Of a stretch of 10,397 bases of DNA, positions 1 through 7,509 are shown one piece after another. The stretch's first letter is position 1, and each line of letters starts with the position of its first letter. The position numbers and the translations under genes were made by a program. The notes under the pieces were generated by a model. The model made no database searches. It worked only from the letters and a program-made list of their open reading frames with translations, and was not told the DNA's origin. Origin of the DNA: Smittium mucronatum (Eukaryota; Kickxellomycota; Harpellomycetes; Harpellales; Legeriomycetaceae); assembly GCA_001953115.1 (NCBI GenBank), contig LSSL01000202.1:7124-17520 (forward strand), written 5' to 3'.

Positions 1-29
1 TTTTTTTTTTTTTTTTTTGTATCACGGAA
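1..29 (-). repeat. Poly(A)-tailed retroposon-like 3' end, copy 1 (cut by window edge)
   Basis: Read on the minus strand, this is TTCCGTGATAC followed by at least 18 A residues running off the window. The same 11-mer (one with C for T at one position), again followed directly by a poly(A) run, occurs at 492-516 and 541-562. A fixed short sequence joined to a pure A-tail is what the 3' ends of non-LTR retrotransposon or SINE copies look like. Whether upstream minus-strand sequence (30 onward) also belongs to the element cannot be decided here. Confidence 0.5.
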
Positions 30-39
30 GTGTCAACGA

Positions 40-321
40 CTACTTTGCGAAAATTTGGTTTAGAGACACTGAATTCAGCGAACTCGATTTGCCCGTAATA
101 GTTGCTGCAATGGTATTTAGCCCCGCGTATTCGGACTCTTTATCAATAATCTGTTTGCTAATGTAACAGTATATGGTAACGGCAAAAGTAGGGGGATGGA
201 CAGATGCCAAAAAAGGGTGCCAGAGCTGTTGATATAGTACCAATTGACACGCCGGGCATATTTCATATTTTTTGGCCAATAAATCGGTATCAACAACCTT
301 GAACCAATACTCTTGAGGCAT
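40..321 (-). CDS. Hypothetical protein, unrecognised, ~93 aa
   Basis: An uninterrupted minus-strand frame ends in TAG at 40-42. I chose the ATG at 319-321 (protein begins MPQEYWFKVVD) because base composition jumps there from A-rich, low-complexity sequence to balanced sequence, and the context GCACCATGCC is a fair initiation context. An ATG at 394-396 would add 25 mostly Lys/Asn residues, but that part is read through a 40-bp tandem duplication. The product has a CPAC motif near residue 22 and two clustered prolines (HPP) but no domain I recognise; the membrane character is weak. The stop lies only about 11 bp before a TTCCGTGATAC poly(A) end, so this could be the 3' portion of a retroposon or a retrocopy rather than a host gene. 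It could also be a last exon whose upstream exons I cannot see. Confidence 0.33.
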   Translation of the reverse strand: MPQEYWFKVVDTDLLAKKYEICPACQLVLYQQLWHPFLASVHPPTFAVTIYCYISKQIIDKESEYAGLNTIAATITGKSSSLNSVSLNQIFAK

Positions 322-370
322 GGTGCGGCAGATGGGAGTTGGGAGAAAAAATTTTGTGATTTTATTTTTT

Positions 371-460
371 TTTAAATTTTTTAAATTGGTTTTCATAACT
401 TTTTTTTAGCTTTAAATTTTTTAAATTGGTTTTCATAACTTTTCTTTAACTTTAAATTTT
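371..460. repeat. 40-bp tandem direct repeat, 2.25 copies
   Basis: Units at 371-410 and 411-450 are identical except for two bases in the last ten (TTTTTTTAGC versus TTTCTTTAAC). A third partial unit (TTTAAATTTT) occupies 451-460. Each full unit contains TTTCATAACT, so each copy supplies one minus-strand ATG. This looks like a recent local slippage duplication in T-rich sequence. Confidence 0.9.
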
Positions 461-491
461 CCGTAAAAATGAAAATCGATAGTAACAGGAT

Positions 492-518
492 TTTTTTTTT
501 TTTTTGTATCACGGAATT
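492..518 (-). mobile_element. Ultra-short retroposon insertion, copy 2 (minus orientation)
   Basis: Read on the minus strand it is AATTCCGTGATAC followed by about 14 A residues. It lies exactly between the two copies of GATAGTAACAGGAT. Only 13 bp of non-tail sequence is present, so if this is a LINE or SINE copy it is truncated almost to the tail. The uninterrupted tail and the perfect 14-bp duplication suggest a fairly recent event. The flanking plus-oriented twin makes a hairpin-forming miniature DNA transposon the main alternative. Confidence 0.6.
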
Positions 519-538
519 GATAGTAACAGGATGTATAT

Positions 539-562
539 AATTCCGCGATACAAAAAAAAAAA
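539..562 (+). mobile_element. Ultra-short retroposon insertion, copy 3 (plus orientation)
   Basis: AATTCCGCGATAC is followed by 11 A residues and differs from copy 2 by one base. It is bracketed by AACAGGATGTATAT and AACAGGATGTGTAT. With copy 2 it forms an inverted repeat with 24-nt arms (495-518 and 539-562, one mismatch) and a 20-nt loop. The loop is exactly the union of the two target duplications, which favours two separate insertions in opposite orientation over a single hairpin element. Confidence 0.6.
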
Positions 563-849
563 CAGGATGTGTATTTGAACTAGCACAATTCAAAAAAAAT
601 GCTTTTTCATTTGTCAAAATTACCATGGACATGAAAAGTGATGAGCAGAAAAAGGTGGCGTGACTGAAGACCTATTGCAAATTTCAACTACGAGACATTT
701 CGCCTAATTTTTGCCCAATAATTTTCCAATTTTGAAAAATCAACAAAAGCCTGTATTTTTTGCAGAAATAGTTTGTTTTTACAGGATGGTGTTTTTATAA
801 TTCAGGGGTTTAATAGGCTTAAAAACTAGGTGAAGTGTCCATCAGGCCT

Positions 850-1060
850 TCAGTCTGACACCGCAGAAAAAGCTTGCGAAATAGCAGCAGCAATCGCCAC
901 AGCATCATAAAAAAAAAAGCCCAACTGGAATTTGAATAGCAGGATATTTGTTGTTTAGCAGAACAAAGACTGCAATATGTGTTAGCCGTGGGTGAAAAGC
1001 CATTGCCTGATTGGAATGTTTCATGCCATGAAGGCAAAGTGAGTGGACGAATAAACCTGA
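850..1060 (-). other. Open minus-strand segment broken in a T10 homopolymer
   Basis: In the same frame as the reading frame ending at 1061, the minus strand stays open from 1060 to about 912 (containing HPRLTHIAVFVLLNN) until a run of ten T at 918-909. With one T fewer it would continue as YDAVAIAAAISQAF and so on to a TGA at 852-850. This may be a third piece of the same decayed gene, or an assembly error in a homopolymer. No family is recognised. Confidence 0.22.
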
Positions 1061-1064
1061 TTAA

Positions 1065-1333
1065 TTACACCGGCTGAAAAAGAAACCCTCCTGGTCAGGG
1101 ATTGGGGGATCGAAAACGCGAAGACTCACCTGAATCAAGAAATGGAAAAAGTCTAAATCTAAAACCTCGCACAAAAAAAAGCCAGTCTGGGAACTGTCTG
1201 TGAGGCAAAGTCCATAGTGCAACTCAGGATTGCTGGGTGAATGTTGTAGGACAGAAATATGGAGTTCCAATTCATTCGTTGGGTTCAGAATTAAATTCTT
1301 TTTGCCGTTGCTGCTAAAAGTGGGATTCCCCAA
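1065..1333 (-). CDS. Possible 3' part of an unrecognised gene (partial or decayed)
   Basis: The minus strand has a stop-free frame from about 1336 down to 1064 (roughly 90 codons) in sequence richer in G+C than its surroundings, with an ordinary protein-like composition (segments such as NPTNELELHISV and CEVLDLDFFHFLIQ). No ATG opens it; the first 1333-side codon is TTG, so an upstream exon is likely, with a candidate acceptor TTTTAG just before codon AGC at about 1316. A strong intron candidate lies at 1074-1129; splicing it gives an ending ...LIQPV and stop TAA at 1065-1067. If unspliced, the frame ends at TAA 1061-1063. I recognise no family. The plus strand is also partly open but in shorter pieces. 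It may be a gene end, a pseudogene or chance. Confidence 0.3.
1074..1129 (-). other. Candidate 56-bp spliceosomal intron
   Basis: On the minus strand, a donor CAG|GTGAGT (1132-1124) is followed by CCCTGACC, which fits a CTRAY-type branch site, about 25 nt before the acceptor. A pyrimidine run TTTCTTTTTCAG ends at 1074. All three signals are in the right order and spacing, and the length suits the short introns of the neighbouring glyoxalase gene. The surrounding gene model is unproven. Confidence 0.45.
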
Positions 1334-1433
1334 CCATCAGCTCAAATCGTACTCGATGAGTGAAGTTTGTTTGATGCGGTTTTTTGCTGATATCTGCAGA
1401 AAGTTCATTCTAACTGATCATATCGGGTGTTGA

Positions 1434-1926
1434 ATATGTATCCTGTTTTTCGAACTGTTTTTAATATTGTTAATATGGAAATAACTTTTTTCTATTAATG
1501 CAACAATAAAACTTTGAAAAACGTGAAATAGATGCTGCTTTGAAACTCGGTACACTAATGGATTTAATTTTATGAATGGTTTATAGATTGTTAAAAAACA
1601 TTTCAAAAATATAAAAATGCACTTAATATTCTCGTGTTGTTTTTACGCTTTGACAAAGAAAATTAAAAGTTGAAGGACCAGATTTAATTAGGAATAGGGG
1701 GTGATGGCATACAAAGTAGCTTCTTGCAAGAAGGATACCAACAAACCAAGCTTTACAGAAAACCCACTTCAAAATAAATAAAATACGGGCTCTGCCAACA
1801 ATTCGGTTGGTTTACTCTTATCTATAAAGAAAAATTTTTGAAGCTAAATAAACTACAAATAAAAAGTTTTAGCACATTTTGTAAAAGAATCTTAAAAACA
1901 CTCCAGAATTCTGTAAGCACAAATGA
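1434..1926. other. Intergenic AT-rich stretch, nothing clear
   Basis: No reading frame with a protein-like composition is visible on either strand. The only structure noted is the 14-bp perfect palindrome CTTCTTGCAAGAAG at 1720-1733, which may be chance. The 1800-1926 end probably lies beyond the 3' end of the glyoxalase I transcript. Confidence 0.5.
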
Positions 1927-1932
1927 TTTATT
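1927..1932 (-). terminator. Probable poly(A) signal AATAAA of the glyoxalase I gene
   Basis: The plus strand reads TTTATT, which is AATAAA on the minus strand, in the context AACAATAAATCATTTGTGC. It lies about 80 bp downstream of the glyoxalase I stop codon, a normal distance for a compact eukaryotic 3' untranslated region. In AT-rich DNA the hexamer is common by chance, so transcript data would be needed to confirm it. Confidence 0.5.
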
Positions 1933-2013
1933 GTTAAACAAGAATCAACTGTTTACAGAAACCCCCTAGGGAATATAAGCGAGAAAATCGTTGCTTTCAG
2001 CAAGAAAAAATAA

Positions 2014-2634
2014 TTATTTGGTAGAGTATTCAGGATTCTCAAGGATTTCAATTCTGTAACCATCAGGGTCATAGATGAAAGCAATATGCTTCATCCTTCC
2101 TTCTTCAGGTCGCTTCATGAACTTAACATGAAGGGAATCAAACCTGGCTACGGCAGCTTGCAAATTGTCAACAGTGATTGCAATATGTCCGTAACCGCCA
2201 TTATCACCGTTTCCAGTAGAGTAACCCTTGAATTCGGGATCACTTTCAGTCCCATGGTTGTGGGTGAGTTCAATAAGCCCTTGTCTGGACATTCTAGGTT
2301 GGCTTTGGTTCAAAGAATCATCATACCCCAAAAAATACAGAGAGAACTTTGCATCGTTGTTTATGTAAGAATCCAATAGTCTATGATGCGCATTCAGATC
2401 ACAAAAAATTGCGGAAAAAATGCTGGAAAAAAAAAAGGCAAGTAGGAAGAAAAATCATCTACCTCATTCCAAGAACTTTGGTATAAAACTCCACAGAAGC
2501 CTCGCCATCTCTGACGCGGTACATGGTGTGATTCTATTAAAGTCATCTTGGTTGTCGAATAACTTATACTAGTATTTGTAGATAAATGAAGTGCCTTTGA
2601 AACTTACCAACTTATACTTTGTCACGTCAGTCAT
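2014..2634 (-). CDS. Glyoxalase I (lactoylglutathione lyase), three exons, 154 aa
   Basis: Glyoxalase I (EC 4.4.1.5) isomerises the hemithioacetal of methylglyoxal and glutathione to S-lactoylglutathione, a cytosolic detoxification step completed by glyoxalase II. Exons on the minus strand are 2634-2608, 2533-2463 and 2380-2014; joining them gives one frame from ATG (context AAAAAAGATGACT) to TAA. A single VOC-fold domain fills residues 8-147. Family landmarks in order are NHTMYRVRD (10-18), FYTKVLGM (25-32), AKFSLYFLGY (43-52), LIELTHNHGTE (68-78), GYGHIAITVDN (95-105), FIYDPDGYRIEIL (134-146). Predicted metal ligands are His11, Glu70, His98 and Glu144; Arg15, Asn74 and Arg112 match glutathione-contacting positions. 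Human GLO1 has Gln where His11 stands; His there is typical of fungal and bacterial enzymes. The length is that of one lean domain, without the N-terminal extension of the human protein, and no targeting peptide is seen. All key residues are intact, so the gene looks functional. Confidence 0.94.
2381..2462 (-). other. Glyoxalase I intron 2 (82 bp, phase 2)
   Basis: The donor GGAATGAG|GTAGAT lies at 2463/2462 and the acceptor CATCATAG|A at 2381/2380. The intron splits the Arg33 codon (AG|A), and splicing joins VLGM-R to LLDSY in the frame expected for the family. Unspliced, the same stretch contains stops. A CTGAA motif 12-16 nt before the acceptor is a possible branch site. Confidence 0.88.
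2534..2607 (-). other. Glyoxalase I intron 1 (74 bp, phase 0)
   Basis: The donor is AAGTTG|GTAAGT, a near-perfect consensus, and the acceptor TTTAATAG|AATCAC. Splicing joins KYKL to NHTMYR, which supplies the conserved metal-ligand motif directly after the short N-terminus. Exon 1 is therefore only 27 coding bases. Confidence 0.86.
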
Positions 2635-2690
2635 CTTTTTTACAGGCAACGGTTGCTAAATAGATGTTTTTGCAAAAGCGATATTCTTAA

Positions 2691-3424
2691 GAAGGATGCA
2701 AACTCTTAATCTCTTCTCCTCCTCCCCAACCAAGCGATCCGGTAATCGACCTTGGCCCCTTACCTCCATCTTTTGCGATTCCAACTACAGTAGTCTACCA
2801 GGCTTCCATGCATATAGCCTATCAAATCCACCCGTTTGTGATTACAAGATCTGGCTCAGAATCCATAACTAATCGAAATATGTAACCACCCCCGCCAACT
2901 CCAGTAACCATCAGACCCAATTGTCTCTTAGGATCTGACACCAATTCGAACTTTGGCTTTCCGGTTTGGTACTCTTCTTACCCCTTCAAAACTGAAACTA
3001 TAAAAACATTGCGCCAAAACTCCAATAAAAATCCACAATCTATGCTTTACCATAACTTTACCTAATCCATTGGTTAGATACAAAAAGCAAGCCAAATATA
3101 AGCGGCCATTTTATAGCTGTATATGAATTCGATACAAGCAGTAATCCTTTTCCGGACCCAAAAGTAACTGGATTCCTATTAGTGCAACTTTCGAATTCTA
3201 TCTATCAGCTAGGCGATGCAACCAATTGCGTGCAAGTACTAGATGTTAAATGTCGTAATTTCCAGAAAATTGAATACCATTTCTGTACCACCAGTCCTGA
3301 GCAGGTTTTATAAGATGAGATTTCAATCCAGGAACCGACACTGGTATACAAATTTGGTTAAATGGGAGATTCTTTAGTATACCAGACGTTTCACTTTTTA
3401 AACGTTTCTTATTTCCTTTTTAAT
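2691..3424 (+). pseudogene. Unrecognised decayed or unresolved gene, plus strand
   Basis: Stop-free stretches cover almost the whole plus strand here: 2691-2882 and 2886-3062 in one frame (one TAA at 2883), then 3056-3310, 3314-3358 and 3362-3421 in another (TAA at 3311 and 3359). For AT-rich DNA this is far more open than expected, and more open than the minus strand, where the runs are about 50 codons. The implied protein is rich in Pro, Ser, Thr and Asn in its first half (SFAIPTTVVYQASMHIAYQ) and has several Cys in its second (HFIAVYEFDTSSNPFPDP, then three Cys in 26 residues), which would suit a secreted or surface protein, but that is inference. No family is recognised and no ATG is obvious. 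It begins 57 bp from the divergent glyoxalase I start. The breaks may be mutations, unresolved introns or sequencing errors. Confidence 0.35.
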
Positions 3425-4036
3425 AAAAATCTAGATCTATAGTATCATGTTTATTATTCGTTTAAAATATTAGCTGTAGCAAATAATAATCGTAAGAAAT
3501 CTAAAATTGACAAATTTACCACAAATGTTAAATTATAAGCAGATATTTCACCATTTGTGCTCGTAATAAATCGCCCTATAAGACTTTGTGGAAAAAGGCC
3601 TCCGGTCTGCTTAATAATGCCCCAAGTAACAAATTTCGGCTATATGGGAGGCTCTTTTCAGGATCAGACTCTTTTTTGCAACTTTTACCATCGGTGACGT
3701 GGCTATTGACCTTTTTACATTTCACCTACTTTTTGACCACTTAAAGAAAACTCATTAAACATAAATTTGTATAATTTGCAAAAATTAACAACTTCTATTC
3801 GTAAAAAAATATAAATCATCAAAACCAATTGGTTGGTGAGTAGTGCAATGGTTATTACATCAAATAATTAGCTATGGAAAATTTTAATCAGCTCCAAACC
3901 AATAGGAATAAATGAATATACCAGTGCCATTAAATTTCGGACATTTAGACAGTAGAAATTTTTTTGTAATTACATTTCATATTAGCCAAAATTATCTTGT
4001 ATTATCTTGGCCATATATTATCAAACTAGGGAAGAA
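3425..4036. other. AT-rich intergenic stretch, nothing clear
   Basis: No convincing frame is seen on either strand. A 12-bp palindrome AACCAATTGGTT at 3823-3834 is the only local symmetry noted and may be chance. The stretch ends where the inferred left terminus of the Tigger-type element begins. Confidence 0.5.
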
Positions 4037-4130
4037 CAGATAACCCTCATTTTATGCGAATTTCGTGCTTTCGAGAAATCGAATTTTCTGTTCTATTTTT
4101 TTTTATGCGAACTTTCGGTCTTCGCGGATC
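4037..4130. repeat. Left terminal region of the Tigger-type element with subterminal repeats
   Basis: The segment starts CAGATAACCCTC, close to the CAG-start, CCCTC-containing ends known for Tigger elements. Two direct copies of a TTTTATGCGAA-TTTCG motif lie at 4050-4073 and 4101-4124 (second form TTTTATGCGAACTTTCG). They lie 51 bp apart, about 190-260 bp ahead of the transposase frame. Repeated TTTATGCGA-like motifs in terminal regions are usual transposase-binding sites in this group. Confidence 0.45.
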
Positions 4131-4311
4131 CATATATCCAATCAATTTTATTTATAAATATCCTTATATCCAACTAAATTTCACTATTAAATTATTTTTT
4201 TTTTTAACAATTTAAGCTGGTAAATACAAAGTATTTTAAATAGCTATTCAAGTCCAAATTATCTTCAAGTTTTTAGTATCTAACATAAGAATTACAAATA
4301 AAAGTAAAGAT

Positions 4312-5982
4312 AGCCTCAAAAGAAAGAGGAATTCATTAACTATTCGAAAAATATGGGAATATTGGATGTGCTGGAAACAGAAAAAATCATTTCCAAGGTA
4401 GCGAAAAAAAATAATATCAGTGAAAGTACTTTAAGGTGTATAATAAAAGCTCCAGAAGGTATAAGAAAAATGGAAAAAAATGTATCCGAAAATAATAATA
4501 GTAGGGCATATTATAAAAGACCAAAAAAAAAAAATTCGATTATGGAAAAAAGGCTTAAAAGACGGATAAACGACCGATTCGAAAAAAGCTCATCAGCTAC
4601 AACTACTACAATCAATATCAAAGTCATTTCAATTTTCGAAGAGCTGGGTAATGCTAATAAAGATGCAGAAGCTGCACCTTTCTCCGCAAGTAGTGGGTGA
4701 TTCGAAGACTTCATAAAAAGAATGGGTCTCCATAACATTAAATTCAGCGATGAAGCTGCCAGCGGAGATAATCAATCTGCCAAAAAAAAAATTACATGTT
4801 TACTTGGCAGAATAATAAATGAAAAAGGCTATTTGCCTTGCCAGGCAAAAAAAAAATTTTCTAAAATTAAACCAGTCAAATTGTCTTTTTGATAAAAAAA
4901 AATAGGTGTTCAAAATTGATGAGACATGTTTTTATTAGAAAAAGGTTCCATCAAGAACTCTTATTTCTATAAAAGAAAAGACAGCACCGGTGATCAAAAC
5001 TTCAAAAGAAAACTTTTTTTCTTTATGGTAGGATCAAAATCTATAGGTTATTATAGATTAAACCCCATGACTATATATTCGTTTGAAAGGCCTAGAGATT
5101 TTAAAAATGTCGACAAATAAAAATCTTCCAGTGATATGGAGACCATCCGAAAATGGTTACATGGCCAAAGAAATATTTAAGGGGTATTTTATAAACCACC
5201 CTACACCAGAAATTAAGGAATATTTCTAAAGTATTAATGTGTAATTAAAAATACTTCTACTAATAGACAATGTCTCCGTACATCCGAAACCACCAGTTGA
5301 CTCAGATGATAACATTGAAGATTTTTTTATACCACCAAACATAACTTCATCAATTCAGCCTATGGATCAGGGTGTGATTTCAATACTCAAGACTTGATAC
5401 ATCAAGAAATCCTTTGTCTTATTGAGCTATAAATAAATTCAGAATTATTATCTGTAGAAGTTTTCTGGGAAATTTTCGATATAAAAGATGGGATATATAT
5501 AGTTTCAGAGTACTGGGGGTAAATTCCATCTCCGTGCCTAAAAGTGATTTGGGATTAAAATAATGATCTTGAATCAGCGAAATTGCCACCAACCTATTAG
5601 ATCTTAAATTAGAGTGTGTTATTATTAGCTGGAATTTAGGGATCTGTGATATTTCTATAAATGTATTAGCACGTGTATTGATAAAAAGCAGTTAAAGTGA
5701 GTGGGAAAATAACAGAAGCGATGATGATGAAGATACATTAAAAATTGGATAAAAAAGAGAGCGGATTTCAAAACAATCACAATACTCGGATTGAAAAAAA
5801 AACCAAATGATCTAAAACTCATAAAAAGATGAATTAATTTATTGAAAAAAACAGATGATGATATTTGTAGACCTAAAATTATGGCTCAAAAAGTTGATTA
5901 AGCTATATTATCATATAAATCCGTATTGAAGAAGTCAAGAAATATAATTCAATCATCAACGATCGGATTTTTTAGATTATAA
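4312..5982 (+). pseudogene. Tigger-like DDE transposase pseudogene (pogo superfamily)
   Basis: The intact protein would bind terminal repeats and catalyse cut-and-paste transposition in the nucleus. Remnants appear in family order. KRKRNSLTIRK (4318) and a helix-turn-helix (KVAKKNNISESTLRCIIK, from about 4398) form the CENP-B/psq-like N-terminus; then IFEELGN and a second DNA-binding domain ending F-ASSG-stop-FEDF, where Trp has become TGA (4698). LHNIKFSDEAASGD precedes the catalytic core: IDETCFY with Asp1 at 4918, PSRTLISIKEKTAP, GYYRLNPM, LPVIWRPSENGY, LLLIDN with Asp2 at 5266 and IQPMDQGVIS with Asp3 at 5365 (DD32D spacing). FWEIFDIKDGI (5466), an acidic SDDDED run and SSTIGFF near a final TAA (5980) complete it. 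Breaks seen: shifts near 4350, 5010, 5105 and 5440; stops at 4698, 4936, 5227, 5242, 5395, 5434 and 5520. The total (about 550 codons) is close to full length, so this is a nearly complete but long-dead copy. Confidence 0.9.
4845..4905 (+). other. 61-bp intron-like segment inside the Tigger transposase
   Basis: The transposase reads GYLPCQ up to CAG at 4842-4844 and resumes as VFKIDET from GTG at 4906. The 61 bp between are A/T-only-like filler without family similarity, starting GC and ending TAG. Removing exactly this segment shifts the frame by one and restores the reading frame, giving CAG|GC...AG|GTG boundaries. A GC-AG intron (or a GT-AG intron whose donor mutated) fits, and the size resembles the 74- and 82-bp introns of the glyoxalase gene. 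A chance A/T-rich insertion is the alternative. Confidence 0.4.
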
Positions 5983-7500
5983 GAATAATTTAAACTAATA
6001 TACTTTCAATTAAATAAGGTATTTTATTTTATATTTTATTTTATATTTTATTTAAATAAATTAAATTATCGCAGTATGTAATCATAATAAATGTCGATTA
6101 TTATATAAAAATACCATTCAAAACTCAAGTTTGGTTTATTAGATGAAGAATGCTTATGTATAGCGATGAAAAAAATGTTAAATTTTATTAATTAAATTTT
6201 TTAATAAACTTTATTCAATTATACTAACTTTAAATAAATATTTAAATTATATTTCTATTAATAAAACCAATTGAAAATTTTATTTAAAGCGTGTGACCTA
6301 TGATCGTGAAAAATCGTTAAATTGTTGAATTTTATGTTGGGTTTCTTGTTCATGAGTTTTATTTTGATTTCCGTCAATCAAGGGATGTTTTTCTGTATTT
6401 TTAAATTGATTTTTTTCAGTTTAGATCTGTCGGTTGAAATATTATAATAAATCAAAGTTCATATTAAATAAAAAATAAATTTGCCAAAATATTTTGTTTT
6501 TTGTTAATGGATTAGAGGTATGATATTCAAAATTAAAAGAATATATAATAACTGTTATTTAAAAGAGGAGAAATAATGCTGTAAATATATATCTAATATA
6601 TTATATGGGTGATATGAGAGGGGAGGGGGGGTAAGCGAAGTTTAATTTAAATTTTGAAGAATGTATCTACCTTAATCTAATTTCGATTCATAATATAATA
6701 CTGTTTGAGTGAAAAGGGGGATTACGAGAGGAAAGAAAATATTAAAATACATGCGATTATTTTTATAATCAGGGAAAAGAAAAGATGAAAGCGATGTATT
6801 TTAAGCAAAAAATAATTGTTGAGGAAAATTATGAAGGAGTAAGAGTGAAAGGCTATTTAAAAAACCAATATAAAGACCTAAATATTTGATTGTATTTGAA
6901 GTATGATATTTGGATTTGGATTTTTCTTAAAAGTGTAACGAACCAATTGTAATTAAAAACCTGGCCTCTAATTAAAGAATAAATTTTTTTATTTCATAAG
7001 CCTTCATCTCCCAAAATCATATATAAACTCAGAGCTTGGTCTTTGTGAAAACGCTAAGCTTTTCAAAATCTTAATCCCCTGATCTTAGTTCATATATTGC
7101 ATGTTGTGAATGAAACTCACAAGCATAGCCAAGGAATAGCTACATCAAGGATTAAACCAATTAGCGGATTGCCGTCACAGCCAAGGGTAGGCAGTGATTA
7201 CTAATAGGAATATAGGTTAAAAGTATGCGCAGTTAAATTCCACTACCACATTTATCAAACATAAATAAGCGAGAATTTACCTTCATGTAACAGGATCGAA
7301 AACTAAATCTTTAAAAAATTATTAATTATAACAAATTAACTTGAAGAATTAAAACTAGATAAACTTATTATTTTAAAGTCAATTATTCTAATTTCACGAG
7401 CACTCTAAAATTACTTAAAATTAGCATATTTTTTAGCATATCCTTTTCCATAATCACAATTATCTTGATTCTTGTTTTTAACAAATAAAAATCTCTATAA
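5983..7500. other. AT-rich stretch after the transposase, no gene seen
   Basis: Stops are dense in all frames and no protein-like run was found. It contains a TATTTTATTTTA tandem repeat (6020-6054) and a purine-rich G cluster at 6615-6630 (GAGAGGGGAGGGGGG). It may be the 3' non-coding part of the Tigger-type element plus later insertions. Confidence 0.5.
6020..6054. repeat. 12-bp tandem repeat TATTTTATTTTA, nearly three copies
   Basis: Exact units lie at 6020-6031 and 6032-6043, followed by an 11-base partial unit to 6054. It is a simple AT minisatellite just 3' of the transposase remnant. Confidence 0.85.
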
Positions 7501-7509
7501 ATAGAAAAT

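Larger units (their letters stand above)
478..574. repeat. Two overlapping target-site duplications around paired poly(A) insertions
   Basis: GATAGTAACAGGAT (14 bp) occurs at 478-491 and again, exactly, at 519-532. AACAGGATGTATAT (525-538) recurs as AACAGGATGTGTAT at 561-574, with one mismatch. The first pair brackets a minus-oriented poly(A) tail and the second pair a plus-oriented one. The ancestral site would read GATAGTAACAGGATGTGTAT. Direct repeats of 13-15 bp next to A-tails are the hallmark of target-primed reverse transcription. Confidence 0.72.

Noticed and set aside
393..632. Minus-strand 79-codon frame
   Set aside because: It reads through both poly(A) insertion stubs and the tandem duplication, so its Lys- and Phe-rich sequence is an artefact.
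625..663. Plus-strand ATG in ACCATGG context (MDMKSDEQKKVA then TGA)
   Set aside because: Although the context is good and the frame reopens for 23 codons, no family is visible and the region is better explained without it.
940..1153. Plus-strand open pieces of 45 and 31 codons
   Set aside because: The minus strand is open for longer over the same DNA and carries ordered splice signals, so these are more likely shadows.
1230..1433. Plus-strand 67-codon frame
   Set aside because: It overlaps the better minus-strand candidate and has no recognisable features.
1720..1733. Palindrome CTTCTTGCAAGAAG, considered as a heat-shock-type element
   Set aside because: The TTC and GAA half-sites are six bases apart rather than two, and no gene start is near.
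2086..2379. Plus-strand 97-codon frame
   Set aside because: It is the exact antisense of glyoxalase I exon 3, whose identity is certain.
3831..3880. Possible tRNA-like sequence (TTGGTGAGTAGTGCAATGG)
   Set aside because: No matching acceptor stem, T-arm GTTCRANNC box or anticodon arm could be built.
4511..4738. Minus-strand 75-codon frame
   Set aside because: It is antisense to the recognisable Tigger transposase remnant.
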